From: Aphidius gifuensis
Lineage: Eukaryota > Arthropoda > Insecta > Hymenoptera > Braconidae
Direction of reading: 5' to 3'
Assembly (NCBI RefSeq): GCF_014905175.1
Contig: NC_057790.1
Coordinates: 3,534,001 to 3,598,000, forward strand
DNA: 64,000 nt
Positions 1 to 13,600 of the stretch are shown here, piece by piece. Each line of letters starts with the position of its first letter. The stretch's first letter is position 1. A program made the translations under genes and the position numbers. A model generated the notes under the pieces. The model had not been told where the DNA came from and ran no database searches. It worked only from the letters and a program-made list of their open reading frames with translations.

Positions 1-3000
1 TGGTAATCCCACTCTCAAAGATCCCATTATCGCGAGAGCCCCAACTTAAAAAATAAAAAAAAAGTCATTCACGGACCATTTTTATATACACAGAGAGTAC
101 CATCAAGAGAGCACGGCCTTTAATACGAACGCTTCGCAATTCCATCACTTGTGCATCATCTATCCCTCTTTCTTCTCCTACTTTGTCTAAATATATAATT
201 TTTTTTTTCTTTTTCTTTTTTCCTCTTTTATATTTTCTTTATCATCCCCATAATTTAGTTGATCAAATTTCATCAAGAGAGGATACCATGTGTGATCCTA
301 CCTCTCTAAACTTCTATCAAGATTAAAAAATTTCTACAATGACAAACAATGAAACGGTTTGTCTAAAAATTGTAAAAAAAATAATAAAAAATTATAGATT
401 GATAGAAATGTATAAAATAAAGAAGAGAAATCACAAAAATGTATATAAAAAAATTATACTTTAGTTTAAAACGAGTGAACAAAGAAGGGTCGAATGAGTA
501 AGTGAAAAAAAATGAAAAGAGAGACTGGCATAACGATCCCGTTTAAGAAACTTTTTTATCTTCCTCTTTTACTCAATATAAAACTTGTGTAATTTCATCT
601 CTTTCTTTTTCGCTGAATGTAAATTCCCTCTTTTCCCTCTTAAACTTATTTTATCATACATACATATAAAACTGGACGATAGTATTTGAAAACTCGCGTG
701 TATAATTGTCCGATGGTTTTTAACCGCCCCCTACTAACCCTCATTTCTCCCACCAATATTTATATATATATATAATCAGAAGGAGTGGCCTTTTACCCTA
801 CCACATATATTGCTATTTCAGTTATCTCTTCCTCACTTACTCTTGCAGTATTATAGTGGTCCATCAGGCACGCCTGCGACACCAAAGAAAGCAAAGTTAC
901 CTTAGTTTTCTCTCCCACCCATGTGAAAAACTAGTGTCTCTCTCCTGCCAGATTCAATTCAACCCCCTCTTTATATATACAGTACCACCCTTTTTGTTTT
1001 ATTTTATTTTTTTTTATCTTAACGCTGTGCGAGAGATGAAAACCCAGCAACGTCGAACTCGATCTCAACTGAAAAGAAGAACACTAAATACAACGACGTC
1101 TATAACCCCCACTTCGAGTAGCCTCTTTACTACCCCTCTTTATATATTTTTTTTTTATTTTTTTGTTTTAATTATTTACTGGTATGCTGCTTCTTCTTCT
1201 TCTTCTTCTTTGGCTTCTGACACTTTTTTTTATTCTTCTTCTTCACTTTATCAGCATCTTCTGCTTTTTTCAAATTTCAATGTCTCATCCTTGATATGTA
1301 ATGTCGTTTTTTTTTTTTTTTTTTATATACAAAATAAGTCACCCTTCTATTTTATAGATAAATTTTTTTCGTTTGTTGCACAAAGTGGAGGATAGAGGGT
1401 TGCCTACTCTCGCAACATTGTCGCTTCAGGGAATATAACTTACACACGAATGAACTCAGCTCTGAGTTTATATGACGAATCATGTGCAACCCGCAGATTC
1501 TTTGAAAATACAAAAATTTTACTAGATTTATTATTTTATTTTTGATTTCTTTTGATATACCTACATTCACAATCATATAAATATTTTATTATTCCATTTT
1601 TTTTTCAATTTTTAATATGAAAAAATCTTAATCGTAAAAGTGTAAATAGAATTAAAAATAAAAAGGGATGTTGAAAATTCAATTGAAAGTATACGCAACA
1701 TTGATATACAATATATGATAAAGAGTATTGAATATTTTAAATATATTATTTGTTTATTTTATTTTATGTTCTTTTTTTTTTTTATATTTATTTTATCATA
1801 TTCTTCTTCACTTTTACACTTTTTACCACCAGTATTCTTGGAGCATCAGTGTTACAGGGCGCACACGATTTAAAACGGGATTTGCAAACAATAGCCACAC
1901 AGTATAACCGCCAAGTTTAAACTTTAAATTCTTTAGATTTCGTCTTGATACGCATCCCATTAACATATTATTGCTATTATTAGGTAAACGGTCCTTTATT
2001 CTTTGCAACAGTGTTTTTTTAACACTGACCAGTGCCATCCAAAATTCAAGCTTTTTTTATTTCATTTTTTATCAGCCAAAAATCTCATTATTATTATTAA
2101 TAATAATTATTTATATTTCAACTTTTATTTATAAATTTAAATAATATTTTATACTTTTTTTTTTGTATATTTAAAATGATATTTAAATATTTTTTTTACA
2201 ATAAAACTATTGATTTTGTTTTAGAAAGAAAATTATTTTTTAATCATTAATTAATATTTAAATAATTTTAATAGTGAGTATATCGAATAGAAGAGCAATG
2301 AAATATATAAAAATATATGAAAAAAATACTTTTAAATCGAGCAAAATTATACAAAAAAAAAAAACAGTGAGTGGGTGGCTGAAGAGAATCTTCCGAATAA
2401 TCTCGCGGCGTGTGTGGAGTATATAAGGTATTCGAAGGGTGCGATTCAAATAAAAAGAATGAAAAAAAAAAAAAGAAAAAATTTTTTTTTACATATATAG
2501 AATGATAAGTATCGATTCTCAGTGCTGGTGGATAAGGTGCCATTGGATATATCCTGTTACGCGTAAAAGACTCTTTGTTATGGGATACTCGCGTATAATG
2601 ATTCTACCTGAATAAAAATAATAATAAATTCAATAAAAAAATAATATTATTATACTACTATTTACACTGTATAACAATATATTATTTATCAATTTTTTTT
2701 TTCATATTTTTACATATAATTATATTAAAAAGTCTTGCGTCTGACTAATCACGATTAGTTCTACTTACTCGGTGTATAAAAAAAAAAAAAACTAAAAAAT
2801 ACATATCCATTAAAAAAAATGCTTAAAAAAATATTTAATAATTTTTTTTTTATTATAAATAATAATGTCATTTTAAAGTTTATTCCAGACGAGACAGTAA
2901 TATACAGATAACTACGCTATTTAAATTTTTCTAGTCGCGTCAGATTGGACCAGGTATCCCATTAAAAATTCTGCATATTTAATTTACCCTCACCTTTGAT

Positions 3001-4865
3001 CTTTCATTTTTCTTATTTCCTCATATATATTTTTATAAATTTTTTTTTTTATTCTCATCGTCTTTATGTTTTTTTATATATCCATCAACGTTATACTTGA
3101 TGAAAAAGTTTATACGATAAGACGAGATCTTTCCGTATCCTCTTCCTTTTAAAGTATCATCAGATCAACGATGTCACGTTTTAAATAAATCGTTCTGATA
3201 TTTTATATTACTCATGAGAAAAAAAATAAATAAATAACAAAAATTTGTCATAATAATGTATATATTATATACTAAAATAATAATTATTATTTAATAAATT
3301 TAAAATTGTATTTTAAAAGAATTTTTAAAAAATAATATATTTGGTTTTTTGGATGCACTCGTTTGATTGTTCATTATATTTAAATGAAAGAAAAAAAATT
3401 TTAAGATATCGTGAAAGATTGTTAAAAACGTGCAAAAGATAAAATACATAAAATGGTATATATTGTTGAAGAACTGATGCAGACCGCTTGCCGCCGTTGG
3501 TGTTTTTTATTTTGCCAAATTAAAAAGAAATGGTTTTGCTCTCTGTGCAGTCTGTGTTGTTTGTTTGTTAAAGTTTTGTGGATAATTCATTGTACAAGTG
3601 AATGTTCATGTGTGCAATAATACGTATGTGTGTTGAATATATGTATAAAAAAAATATATATATATATAATATGTAAACGCGGTACACAATGGAGGTAGTC
3701 CAAGAGAGCAAAGCCGGTGAATTAATTGTCGCTCGCGCCGCAAGAATACTACGATCTGCACGTCTGATTTGTGACTCGCACGTGTGTATTTTTTATACCT
3801 TTTTACTTTATTCTCACTCTACTACCTTGTATCTCTTCTGTAACACACAAATATACAAAAAAAAAATAAATGAAAAAAAATATATATCAACGAAATAAAT
3901 AAAATTAAAATTAAAACACTCACGACCCTTGAATAAAACGAGTATCAAGTAAAATTAAATACAAAAAAAAAAAACTAAAAAGTATCAGTAAATATACCGT
4001 GAATAATTTTCAATAAATAAAAAAAATACTGCTTTTTTTTTTTATTTAAAAAATAATAATAAATCCATGACAGATAAATAGAATAAATTTGAAAGAAAAA
4101 AAAAAAAAAACAATTTTTAATCTATATATGCTTGTCTTTTTGTTATATAAAAATATATTTATATATTTATTCTGATTTATATAAAAGTTTTTTTTTTTTT
4201 TAAATCTGTTGATATATATTTATATTTATTTATTTTTATTTATTATTCAATAGAATCGAGAAAAGAGGTGCTCGTTAATTGATGGCACCGACCGTAGCTT
4301 AAAAGTTCCTCTGAATGTTGAGTGTCCAGTGCCGAAAAAAATAAATAAATAAATAAAAATGAGAAAAGAATACTCCCAACCCCTTCTCAATTCACCACTA
4401 TTTAACCCATACCAAAAATTCAGGCTTATTTATAACGACGGACTAACTGAATTCACGATCAAAATACCGCGTTCCACACGGCATTGATGGATTGTCCTGA
4501 AGCCAGTAACTCGGGTGCTCTTGTTCGATGGTATTTTCAAATGAACCGCTTCGTTTTTTTTTCTTCTATTTTTTATTATTTTCATCAAACACCCCTTTTT
4601 TTTTTTTATCCCTCTCTTTGTACCATATCCACCCCCCCGGTTTGTTTTTCTATACATAAAAATTCAATGAAAGACTTGATTTAAAAAAAATAAATTACAG
4701 CTAAAATATTGATACCCAAAACATAAATTTTAATAACAATAACAACTTGTAAAAATTAACTTATACCTTTGTAGAATTTTAATGTCATTTGACTGGGTAA
4801 CAAAAAAAAAAAAGATGAAAATAAATATAAAATCAGCATCAAGTTAATAATGTGAATTGTTTCAG
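1..4865. other. AT-rich region without a proven gene
   Basis: Nearly five kilobases of A/T runs with no reading frame that resembles a known protein. Several islands have clearly more G+C than the surroundings: about 850-1130, 1820-2040, 2500-2600, 3480-3800 and 4250-4540. They may be 5' exons of METTL9, untranslated exons, promoters or enhancers. The island at 3689 carries a 31-codon ATG-initiated stretch followed by possible donor sites; one of them (GT at 3783) would join in phase to the METTL9 exon at 4866. The encoded residues do not look like the METTL9 N-terminus I know, so it is not called. Confidence 0.5.
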
Positions 4866-5639
4866 GTTGCTTGGACGTGGATCAATGCATGTATTCTCAG
4901 GGGAACAATTTAAAAAACTTATGGAGTCAAGTGGTTACAATGGACCTTGGAATTCGGTGATTGATCTTGGTGCTGGTGATGGTGCTACAACTGTTCATGT
5001 TGCACACCTATTTGACAAGGTTTATGCAACAGATATATCAGCACCAATGAGATGGGCACTTGCTAAAAGAAAATTTAAGTATGTCATTTATATTTATTAT
5101 TAAATTTATTTCAATTATTAATTTATATATTTATATTTATTTCAGTGTACTTGACATTGATAAATGGCAACAAACTGGACCATTTAATGTAATATTATGT
5201 TTAAATTTATTGGATAGATGTGATCGTCCAAATACATTACTTCGACAATTACGTGCATCATTATCACCAGGTGGTAGATTAATTGTTGCACTTGTACTTC
5301 CATTTAGTCCATATGTTGAAGTTGGTGAACGTGATGATCATAAACCATCAGAATATTTACCAATAAAAGGAAGTGGTTTAGAAGGTCAAATAGCTGGTCT
5401 AGTTGATCGTGTATTTGGTCCAGTTGGTCTTAAATGTCTTGCATGGAGTAAATTGCCATATCTTTGTGAAGGTGATATGGGTCAAGCATATTATTTTCTT
5501 GATGATGTTATTTTTGTTCTTGAATCTCATGAGGTAAATAAACACAAATTATAAGCTACTATTACTTCTAGAAATTATAACATCATTTATTTAATTTTAA
5601 CAGGAGGAACCATACGATAGTAATCAGGAGAAAGATTAA
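4866..5639 (+). CDS. METTL9: METTL9-type protein-histidine N-methyltransferase, 3' exons (5' end not found)
   Basis: METTL9 is an S-adenosylmethionine-dependent enzyme that methylates histidine in alternating His-x-His motifs of proteins at endomembranes and mitochondria. Three exons are seen: 4866-5078, 5146-5533 and 5604-5639, with phase kept at both junctions. The first opens with the family motif LLGRGSM, then the SAM-binding DLGAGDG. The second holds CLNLLDRCD, ALVLPFSPYVE and PYLCEGDM, all typical of METTL9 (DREV). The last adds a short acidic tail before TAA. About 211 residues are present against about 318 in the human protein, so roughly 100 N-terminal residues lie in exons upstream that I could not place. 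A likely 60-bp intron (5684-5743) lies in the 3' UTR. Confidence 0.9.
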
Positions 5640-7376
5640 AAAATAACAAATAACAATTTGGAATGATTAAAATAACAATACAGGTATGTCACATTTGTAA
5701 AAACATTTTTTAATAATTAATCTAAATATTAATTAATTTGCAGGAATATAAGAGTAATACTGGCATGCGACATTTAATTTTTAGCAGTGCAAACATAGTT
5801 ATAGCATTTTTTTTTTCTTTTTTTTTGTGTACACTTATTATTATCATTATTATTAAAATTATTATTAATTATTCAATGAAGGACTGAATCAATAACAAAG
5901 TCCAATGTATTTTTTATTTGTCTTGCTATCAAAGATCATTGAGCATCAATTAAATTTTTTATTTAATTTCAATTTTTCTTTTGTTTTAATTTTTTATTTA
6001 TTTATTATTATTTATATATATATATTTTTTTTCTTGATATGCTTGATCAAAGGTGGCTCTATATTGTAATTGCTTATTGTTTAGTTTTTTTTAATAGTTT
6101 ATTAAAACCATTAAAACAATACGACAAAATTTAATTTACTCTTTGATAGCAAAACATTATGGTATTCCAATTTATTCGATACATAAATATTACGAGATGA
6201 ATTCATCAAGAGTTAATGTTTACAAGTAATTATAAGATACAATCGATTGTTAGTTTTTTTTTTTTTTCAATCAACACTTAGATTCATAAATGTTGCTCAA
6301 ATAATAATTAAATAATTTTTTTTATTTTTTATAAATTAGAAAAAAAACAAAAGCAATTATAATAAAAAGCCAGGAATTTTTTTTTCCTTTTTTTTTGGCA
6401 TAAAAACTTAATAACTTAATCCTCACATAATATATACATAATGTTTTTTTTTTTTTCTTGTAACAAACTTACGCACACTTAAAATTAATTTGTATTTTAT
6501 TTTTTCTCTTTTTTTAAAAAAATGATTATTATTAATTGCCTAAATATATTTATTGAAATATAAAATTTTTTTTTTATCTTCGTGTTTTGTCAAGTAAATA
6601 ACGTAAATTTTAAACATAACAAATTGTTAACAAAAAAATAATTTAATCTATTATATAAAATTAAATCAATAACCTGCCGGTGGAGCTTGAAATATATAAT
6701 AATTTTAATTTTTTTTTCTATCGAAATATATAAATAGAAACATCAATTTCATGTATTTTATTATAATTTTTTAACAAAAAAATATATCTAGACTTATGTA
6801 CTAAAATAAATAATTGTCAAAATAATATTAATCGTGGGTCAAGCCAGCTGCTAAATAATTATCAACAAAATAATTTACATTATGACAGTGATCATTAATT
6901 TTTAATATTTAATTTATATCACAGTCAAGTCCGAGATTCGATTATTCAATTTTTTTTCTTCTCAAAAAATATACACTAAAAATACTGTATCAAAAAAACA
7001 AAAAACAAATTTGTAAATCCCACGAGTGTACATCACGAGCACCACTGGCAGGAAAATTTTAAATATCAAAAAAAAAAAATTAGTATTAAATATTATTAAT
7101 AATAAAATCACGAATTTATTATTATTTTTTTAAATTTCCACTATTCACGTTTATCACAGACCACGCATGACTCAATTTGTAATTTTGTAAAAATTTTTGT
7201 ATTTAAATTATTCAACACCAAAAGTTCTAAACGCCAACACTTTTGAGCAAACAATCTGGTCCATTTAAAATGAAAAAAAAAATTTTTTTAGTTATTAATT
7301 TGGACCTTGCCAATGTTCCATTAAATGACTCGAGTGACTAGAAGAAAAAATACGAATAAATAATTAGATATAATAT
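5640..7376. other. 3' UTR of METTL9 and intergenic AT-rich DNA
   Basis: Contains the METTL9 3' UTR with its probable small intron (donor at 5684, acceptor ending 5743) and then low-complexity A/T runs up to the tail of the minus-strand gene that ends at 7377. The two genes converge. No coding potential or RNA gene is recognised here. Confidence 0.5.
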
Positions 7377-8656
7377 TCAGTCAATTTTTCGAGATTCACA
7401 CAAATCTTCCATTACACTTGTTTTTCTATAAATAACAAAAAAATAATTAACATTATTATTAGTATTATTTAATGATAAATAATTTATAACTCACAGTGTA
7501 GGAAGATAATTTATAGTCGTATGATCTAATCTGTGTTGTTTATCTTCATTTTTCCAGCTCGAAACTGGAATATGCGGAGGTGGTAAAAAACTTCTCAAGG
7601 ATTGCACGAGTTGAATTGTGTCAACTAGAGCTACAAATAATAATTACAAAATTTAATTATTAATTTAATAGAAAAGCTATTTAATATTAAGAATTTTTTT
7701 TTTTTTAAATTGTTTACTAATTAAATTTAGTACTACTTTGTATGCTTATTATCAATTTGATACAATTAGAAAAATAATAACAATCGCACAAAAATAATAG
7801 ATGAAAAATTTTTTAAATTAAATAATTAATAGCGTCCATTATCATAGAAAATTGAAAAAAAAAATTAAAGAATTATGATTATTATTTTCTTGTAAATGTT
7901 TATACTCATAGCACAATGATTTTTTTTTTTTTTCCTTCTAGAAATTATTTACAATAGACTGATTTTATTCAACGAAAATAATTTAAAAGAAAAATACGTA
8001 TCTACTTCTACTTTGCCTGATAAAAAAAAAAAGAAAACAATCTTGTAATTTTACATTTATTTTTATGTAACGTTTTTGTTAAGTTTATATTTAAGACTCT
8101 AAAACTACATTTAATAAAAAAAATAAAAGAAATTTACTTGAATAAATTTAAAAATAGAAAAATTAAAAATTTTATAAAAATAAAAAAATCATTTGTTTTT
8201 TTACTTTTTTGCAATGCCTCGGATTGTTTTCCATAAGGCTTACACATGGCTGGTCGAACACAGGCCTTCATTCTTGCCATATTTTTCATGACTTCAGCAA
8301 ATGCACGAACTATTTTTCCACCACCATCTGAACATATAGAAGTCACTCAACACACAACTCAGATAGAGAAAATTTACAAAAGAGAAAAAACTAAAATTAC
8401 AAAACAACAAAAAAAAAAGATAAAATAAAATAACTTACTGTCAACGCTTGATGTACTTTGACGAATTCCTTTTTCATCAATTGTCCAAGCACCATTATGC
8501 AATGCAAGAAGATCTTTATTTGCATTTGATAAACCTTGAAGATTACCCAAACCAATACCACTTAAACCTTCTAAATTATCCAAATTTGTACGTAAAAAAT
8601 CAGTCAATTTATGATCAGACATTTGATTATTATTATGTATTGTTTCATAAAGTTGT

Positions 8657-8694
<38 letters not shown>

Positions 8695-9609
8695 TTGCTG
8701 TTGTTGTTGCTGTTGCTGTTTAACAATATTTTTTTTATCTTGTGATGATTGTCTATGTGGTATATTTAATGCTGGACGACTTGGTGGACGTTGTATATTC
8801 ATTTGATTACCACGTAAATCTGCCATATCTGATGATGATGATCCACCACTACCAATAATACTTGCCATATGTGAATTTTGATTTGAATGATTAATATTAC
8901 TTTGATAATCAGTATTATGAGAAAAACGTAGCATTGATGATGTTGCATCATTGTCTTGTATATATGTTGGTGCCATATGTCCCATTTTTTGTGTTAATTC
9001 AAGTTGATTTTTGTAATAACGACATGCAGGATTTGGACAATTTTGTACAACTTCAATGATAAATTCTTTTTCCATACCAAAAAATTCACGTCCAATTGTA
9101 TATGATTCCATAACAGCACGTATTGTACCTTCAAGACTTAAATGTAAACCTGGTGGACCATGCATGTGTTTTAACATAACAGCATTTGCAAAATGTTCAT
9201 ATGGTAATATTATTTTTCCATTTTCACGTAATATCAATCTTCCTTGACTGTCAAGAGCAACTCTAGATGCCATCATTCTAAATTTAATAATTACAATTTA
9301 ATATTTAAATTAATAAGCTTGTTTTATAAATTAATAGAGAGCTTTTTTTTTTGTTTTGTTTACTCACTGAAGATAGGCAGCACTTGGTAACATTGATGCT
9401 TCTTTTAATTCAGAAAAACATTGTAATAATTCAATACTAGGATTCCATCCTTTATTTTGTAAATAAAGCTGTAATAACATGTACATTTTTTCAGTGACAT
9501 AACCAGCACCACTTGCTGAACTGGCATAGCCAGAACCTCCTCCTGGTGGACCCATATCTGTTTGCATATTTTTACCAACAATATTTTTCATAGTCTCTGC
9601 CAAGTCCAT
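7377..9609 (-). CDS. Conserved protein with polyglutamine tract, family not recognised
   Basis: Five exons on the minus strand, read from high to low coordinate: 9609-9368, 9277-8439, 8327-8205, 7630-7495 and 7425-7377, total 462 residues; phase is kept at every junction. The first exon starts right after an acceptor, so an untranslated exon lies upstream. Two parts look strongly conserved rather than drifting: an alpha-helical N-terminal region of about 170 residues (motifs such as NKGWNPS and NCPNPACRYYKN) and a C-terminal helical block (KNMARMKACVRPAMCKPYGK, then a run ending SFLPPPHIP). Between them lies a Ser/Asn/Gln-rich linker with 22 uninterrupted Gln (residues 268-289). This layout is common in nuclear cofactors, but I do not recognise the family and do not assign a role. 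An alternative stop is possible if the last donor is skipped (TGA at 7492-7494). Confidence 0.8.
8653..8718 (-). repeat. CAG/CAA repeat coding 22 glutamines
   Basis: A 66-bp run of mixed CAG and CAA codons inside the second coding exon of the polyQ gene. The interspersed CAA codons make it less prone to slippage than pure CAG. On the plus strand the same bases give a spurious Val/Ala-rich reading frame. Confidence 0.95.
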
Positions 9610-10604
9610 TCTAAAAAAAATAAAAATAAATTTAAATAAACAATAATAATTTATTTTTAATTAATATTATATAATTTATTTTTTTTTTTTGTTCAAGTAT
9701 TTATTTTTAAATAAAAGCATCAAGTTTTTTTTTTTTTTTTTTCATAGACGCTTAAATAATTACCATGTTGTGTACATCTTGAAAACTCATCACGAATAAT
9801 TTTAATTACTCTTTTTTTTAAATTAGAAAAAAAAAAAATCTATAAATATTTTTTAGAATAAAATTAAAAAGACATTTTTTATAGAATATAATATAAATAT
9901 AAAATTCAAATTAATTTTTTTTAAATAACAAGTTCAATCACCCTCATGACCTCACGACTTTGTAAAAGTTCAATTTCGGCCATTGTTGTTTGTACAAGTT
10001 TATTCGCTAGAGCTTCGTGAAATTACGGTACCCGGTGTGTATGTGCGAATAATAAAAATATATTAAAACAATAAAAAAAAAATAAAAAAAAGGGATAAAA
10101 AAATATACAATGATGAGCCACCACCCCTCTGTTAAAAAGTCGCGGGACCGATTGGTTGGTCAAGATCAAAGTGGGGGATGAAAATTATGATTGAAACTTA
10201 CCCTGTGTGTCGCCTTAGTCGTTTTTCTTTTTAATATTAATTAATTATTGTGCAAAAATTCATGCAGTTTAATAAAAAATTTATCAATTAATCAAGTCAC
10301 TTGCTACACTTTGCATTATGGAGTTTAATTGTTCCGAGTTTCCATTTGCAAATAACATTATTTGCAATGTATAATTATTTCCTGTATTATTATAGTTTGT
10401 AAAACTGGTGTTAGAGGCGCTCAAATATGCCGCGCCTTTTTTTTTTTTTAATTTATTCCCGAGATCGCGACATGAAAACGTGACTTTATTTTTTGCATTA
10501 GTCAATTAGACATTAGTCATAACCTTAAAAATAACAACAATTAACACATGTTTATACAATTGACAATAATAAACTAATGATTTGTGAAAATAAATAATAA
10601 AAAA
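9610..10604. promoter_or_regulatory. Divergent intergenic region between the polyQ gene and DIS3
   Basis: The two flanking genes are transcribed away from each other and share just under 1 kb. GC-richer patches at about 9950-10040, 10110-10230 and 10390-10480 stand out from the A/T background and are the likely place of both promoters and the 5' UTR exon(s) of the minus-strand gene. A short minus-strand reading frame starting near 9982 (MAEIELLQ...) could belong to an upstream leader exon, but it does not splice in frame to the exon at 9609. Confidence 0.4.
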
Positions 10605-13600
10605 ATGTTAAAAACAAAATTGTTTTATCGTAAAACAAAAAGTGGCAATGTTTTTAAGGTATTTATTAAAATATTTATGTTATTTTATGTTGTTTAAATG
10701 AAAAATAATGTTAATATTAATAATTTTATATTGTTAAATAGACTGTTAGAGATCATTATTTGAGAGATGATATATGGTGTGGTTCATCAGCATGTGAATC
10801 ATGCAGACACAGCGTCAAAGGAGCTATTCTTGATGATGAAAATCCTGGTGCACCAAGCTCATTGATTAATGAACCTTACTATCTCCTTCTTGACACAAAT
10901 GTTGTTCTTGATCAGGTAAATAAATATACCAACTATTAAAATAAATTAACAATAGTTTTATTATTAATAATTATCATTAAATAAATAAATGATATTATTT
11001 ATTTTTATTTATTACAGATACATATACTAGAAGAAAATGTTTTATGTAATGTAATTATACTTCAAACAGTTTTAGAAGAAGTTAGACATAGAAGCTCAAA
11101 TGTTTATAAAAAATTAAAAGACATTATTGTTAATCCAACTAGACGATTTTATATTTTTATAAATGAACATCATAAAGATACATTTGTTGAACGTGTATCT
11201 GGTGAAAAAGTTAACGATAGAAATGACAGAGCAATTCGTGTTTCAACTGAGTGGTACAATAAGCATTTATTATCATCAAAAAATAATATAAAAACAATTC
11301 TTATAACTGATGATGCTGATAACAAAGCAATTGCTATTAAAAAAAAACTAACATCATTTACAAGTAAGTTTTTATTTATAAAAAAACTTGATGTTTAATT
11401 AATTTAATAATAATTATTTTTTTACAGTGGAAGAATATGTCAAATCACTTGATAATTCAACAGATTTAATTGACAAATTGAGTAAAGTAAATTATGATTT
11501 TGGTGGTGACAAGGGTAAGCCAATATATCCATGTCATTTAACACCAGCTGAGCTTCATGATGCTATTAAAAATGGTAAATTACAACAAGGAACATTTTTA
11601 GCATCTCGAGAAAATTTTATGGAAGGAACTGTTAATGTAGATGGCATGGAAAAACCTGTAAGTGATTTTAAAATTATTTTAACAAACTTCATCATTATTT
11701 GTTTAATAATCATGTGAATATATATTTTTTTAAATTTAGATTTTCGTTCAAACTATGGAGAATCTTAATCGAGCAATTGATGGTGATATTGTTGCTGTTG
11801 AATTATTACCAGAGGAAGAATGGTCATCACCAAGTGATGTTGTACTTCAAGATGATGAAGAAGAAGATCCAGGTGATGTATTAGATGAAGCTAAAGAAAT
11901 AATTGCTCAACAACCAGCTAAAAACATTGAACGTACGCCAACTGGTAAAATTGTTGGCATCATACGTAGAAAATGGCGACAGTACTGCGGAATACTACAA
12001 CCAAGTCTTATCAAAGAAGTAAAAAAAAATTTATTTAAAAGTTAATTAGTTTTTATTGTTAGTAATATTAATGGAAATTTATTATAAATTTATAAAATTT
12101 TGTGTTAAGCATACGAGACATTTATTTGTGCCAGCTGAGAGAAAAATTCCAAAAGTTAGAATTGAAACAAGACAAGCTGAAACATTGTGTAAACAAAGAA
12201 TTATTGTTGCAATTGATTCATGGCCAAGATACTCAAGATATCCACAAGGACATTTTGTACGTGCACTTGGTAATATTGGTGATAAAGAGACTGAAAATGA
12301 AGTTTTATTATTGGAACATGATGTACCACACAGTAGATTTTCTGATGAAGTACTCAGTTTTCTTCCTAAATTACCATGGATTATTACAGAATCGGTAAGT
12401 CAAATAATATTTTTTATAATTTACCATTAACAATGACAATTGATAGTTGAATTTTTTAAATATTCGATTTAAATTTATGCCATTGTGTAGTTTTAAAAAA
12501 TTAGTCTTGTGTTGTCAATTTTCTTGAAAAATATCAAGTGAATTTTCTGGTTGTATATTTATTTCAATTTGTCGAGGAGGAAAAAAAAACTGCGGAAATT
12601 TTAAACTTGATTGTGAGACTGATTCTTCATCATTAACAATTGGTAAATTTGAATTAATTTTAAATTTTTCTTCGGGTTTTTTAATATTTAAAATTGACGA
12701 AAGATTTGATAGTCTTCTTGATGACAAAATTCTCAAATTTTCAAGTGCCAATTGTTTACTCTATTTTAAAAATTGTAAAAAATTTAACGATTATTTATTA
12801 TTTGCAATTTAATTTATTTATTTACCTGAATTTCATATAAAAATTTCTCAATCACATCAATTTTTTTGGTTTGTTTTATAGTTTCCCAGCGTGAAAACAT
12901 TGTTTTATCAAATGCCTCTGCAACCATTTCCATTTCTCGAATTTCTATAGACAAAATTTTGCCATTAACTCATTTAAAACGTTAATTTTTTTTCATACCC
13001 AAGATATTTACCAGTGTCTTTTAGTTTTTTTAATGTTTTTTGAAGTACTACTTTTTCTTTTTTAACAAAATTATACTGTGCTTGTTGTTTTTTTATATTA
13101 ATATGTGAACTTTTTATTTCATTCAACAAAGCTTCTAGCTCTTGGACATTATCATTAAATCGCTCCTCCAAATTTCTATAAACAAAAAATTAATTAGTTA
13201 ATAAATAATAACAGCTATTATTAATATTAATTTTTTTTTTAAATCTCACGAAGGAATATCATAAATAAAATGTTCAATGTTTGTTGTATTTTTAATAAAA
13301 TCAACAAATCCTTCAATTTGTTCACAAATCATAACAACATCATTAATTGATAATTTTTTTTTATTAATTTTACATTTATCCAAATTATTATGAATTATAA
13401 ATTTATTTTTTAATATTTTTAATTTTTTTAATATATTATCTTTTAATTCTTCTGAAACTGTTTTTAATTGATTATTCATTTTTATTAAATTTTTAAAATC
13501 TAAAATTACAAATTTAATTATCACATATTTAATTTAATTTCATCAAATAAACATAAATAAATAAATAAAAGAAAAACGTCAAAAAATAAAAACAAAAATA

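Noticed and set aside
856..1395. Plus-strand 179-codon open frame
   Set aside because: Mostly Phe/Ser/Tyr from T-rich runs, starts at a non-ATG codon, and has no domain or splice support.
3689..3783. First coding exon of METTL9
   Set aside because: Phase fits a donor at 3783, but the residues lack any METTL9 N-terminal motif and about 70 expected residues would be missing.
8448..8723. Plus-strand Val/Ala-rich frame over the polyQ tract
   Set aside because: It is the antisense of CAG/CAA repeats in a well-supported minus-strand exon.
10284..10505. Minus-strand 73-codon frame between the polyQ gene and DIS3
   Set aside because: Low complexity, no homology, lies in the likely shared promoter.
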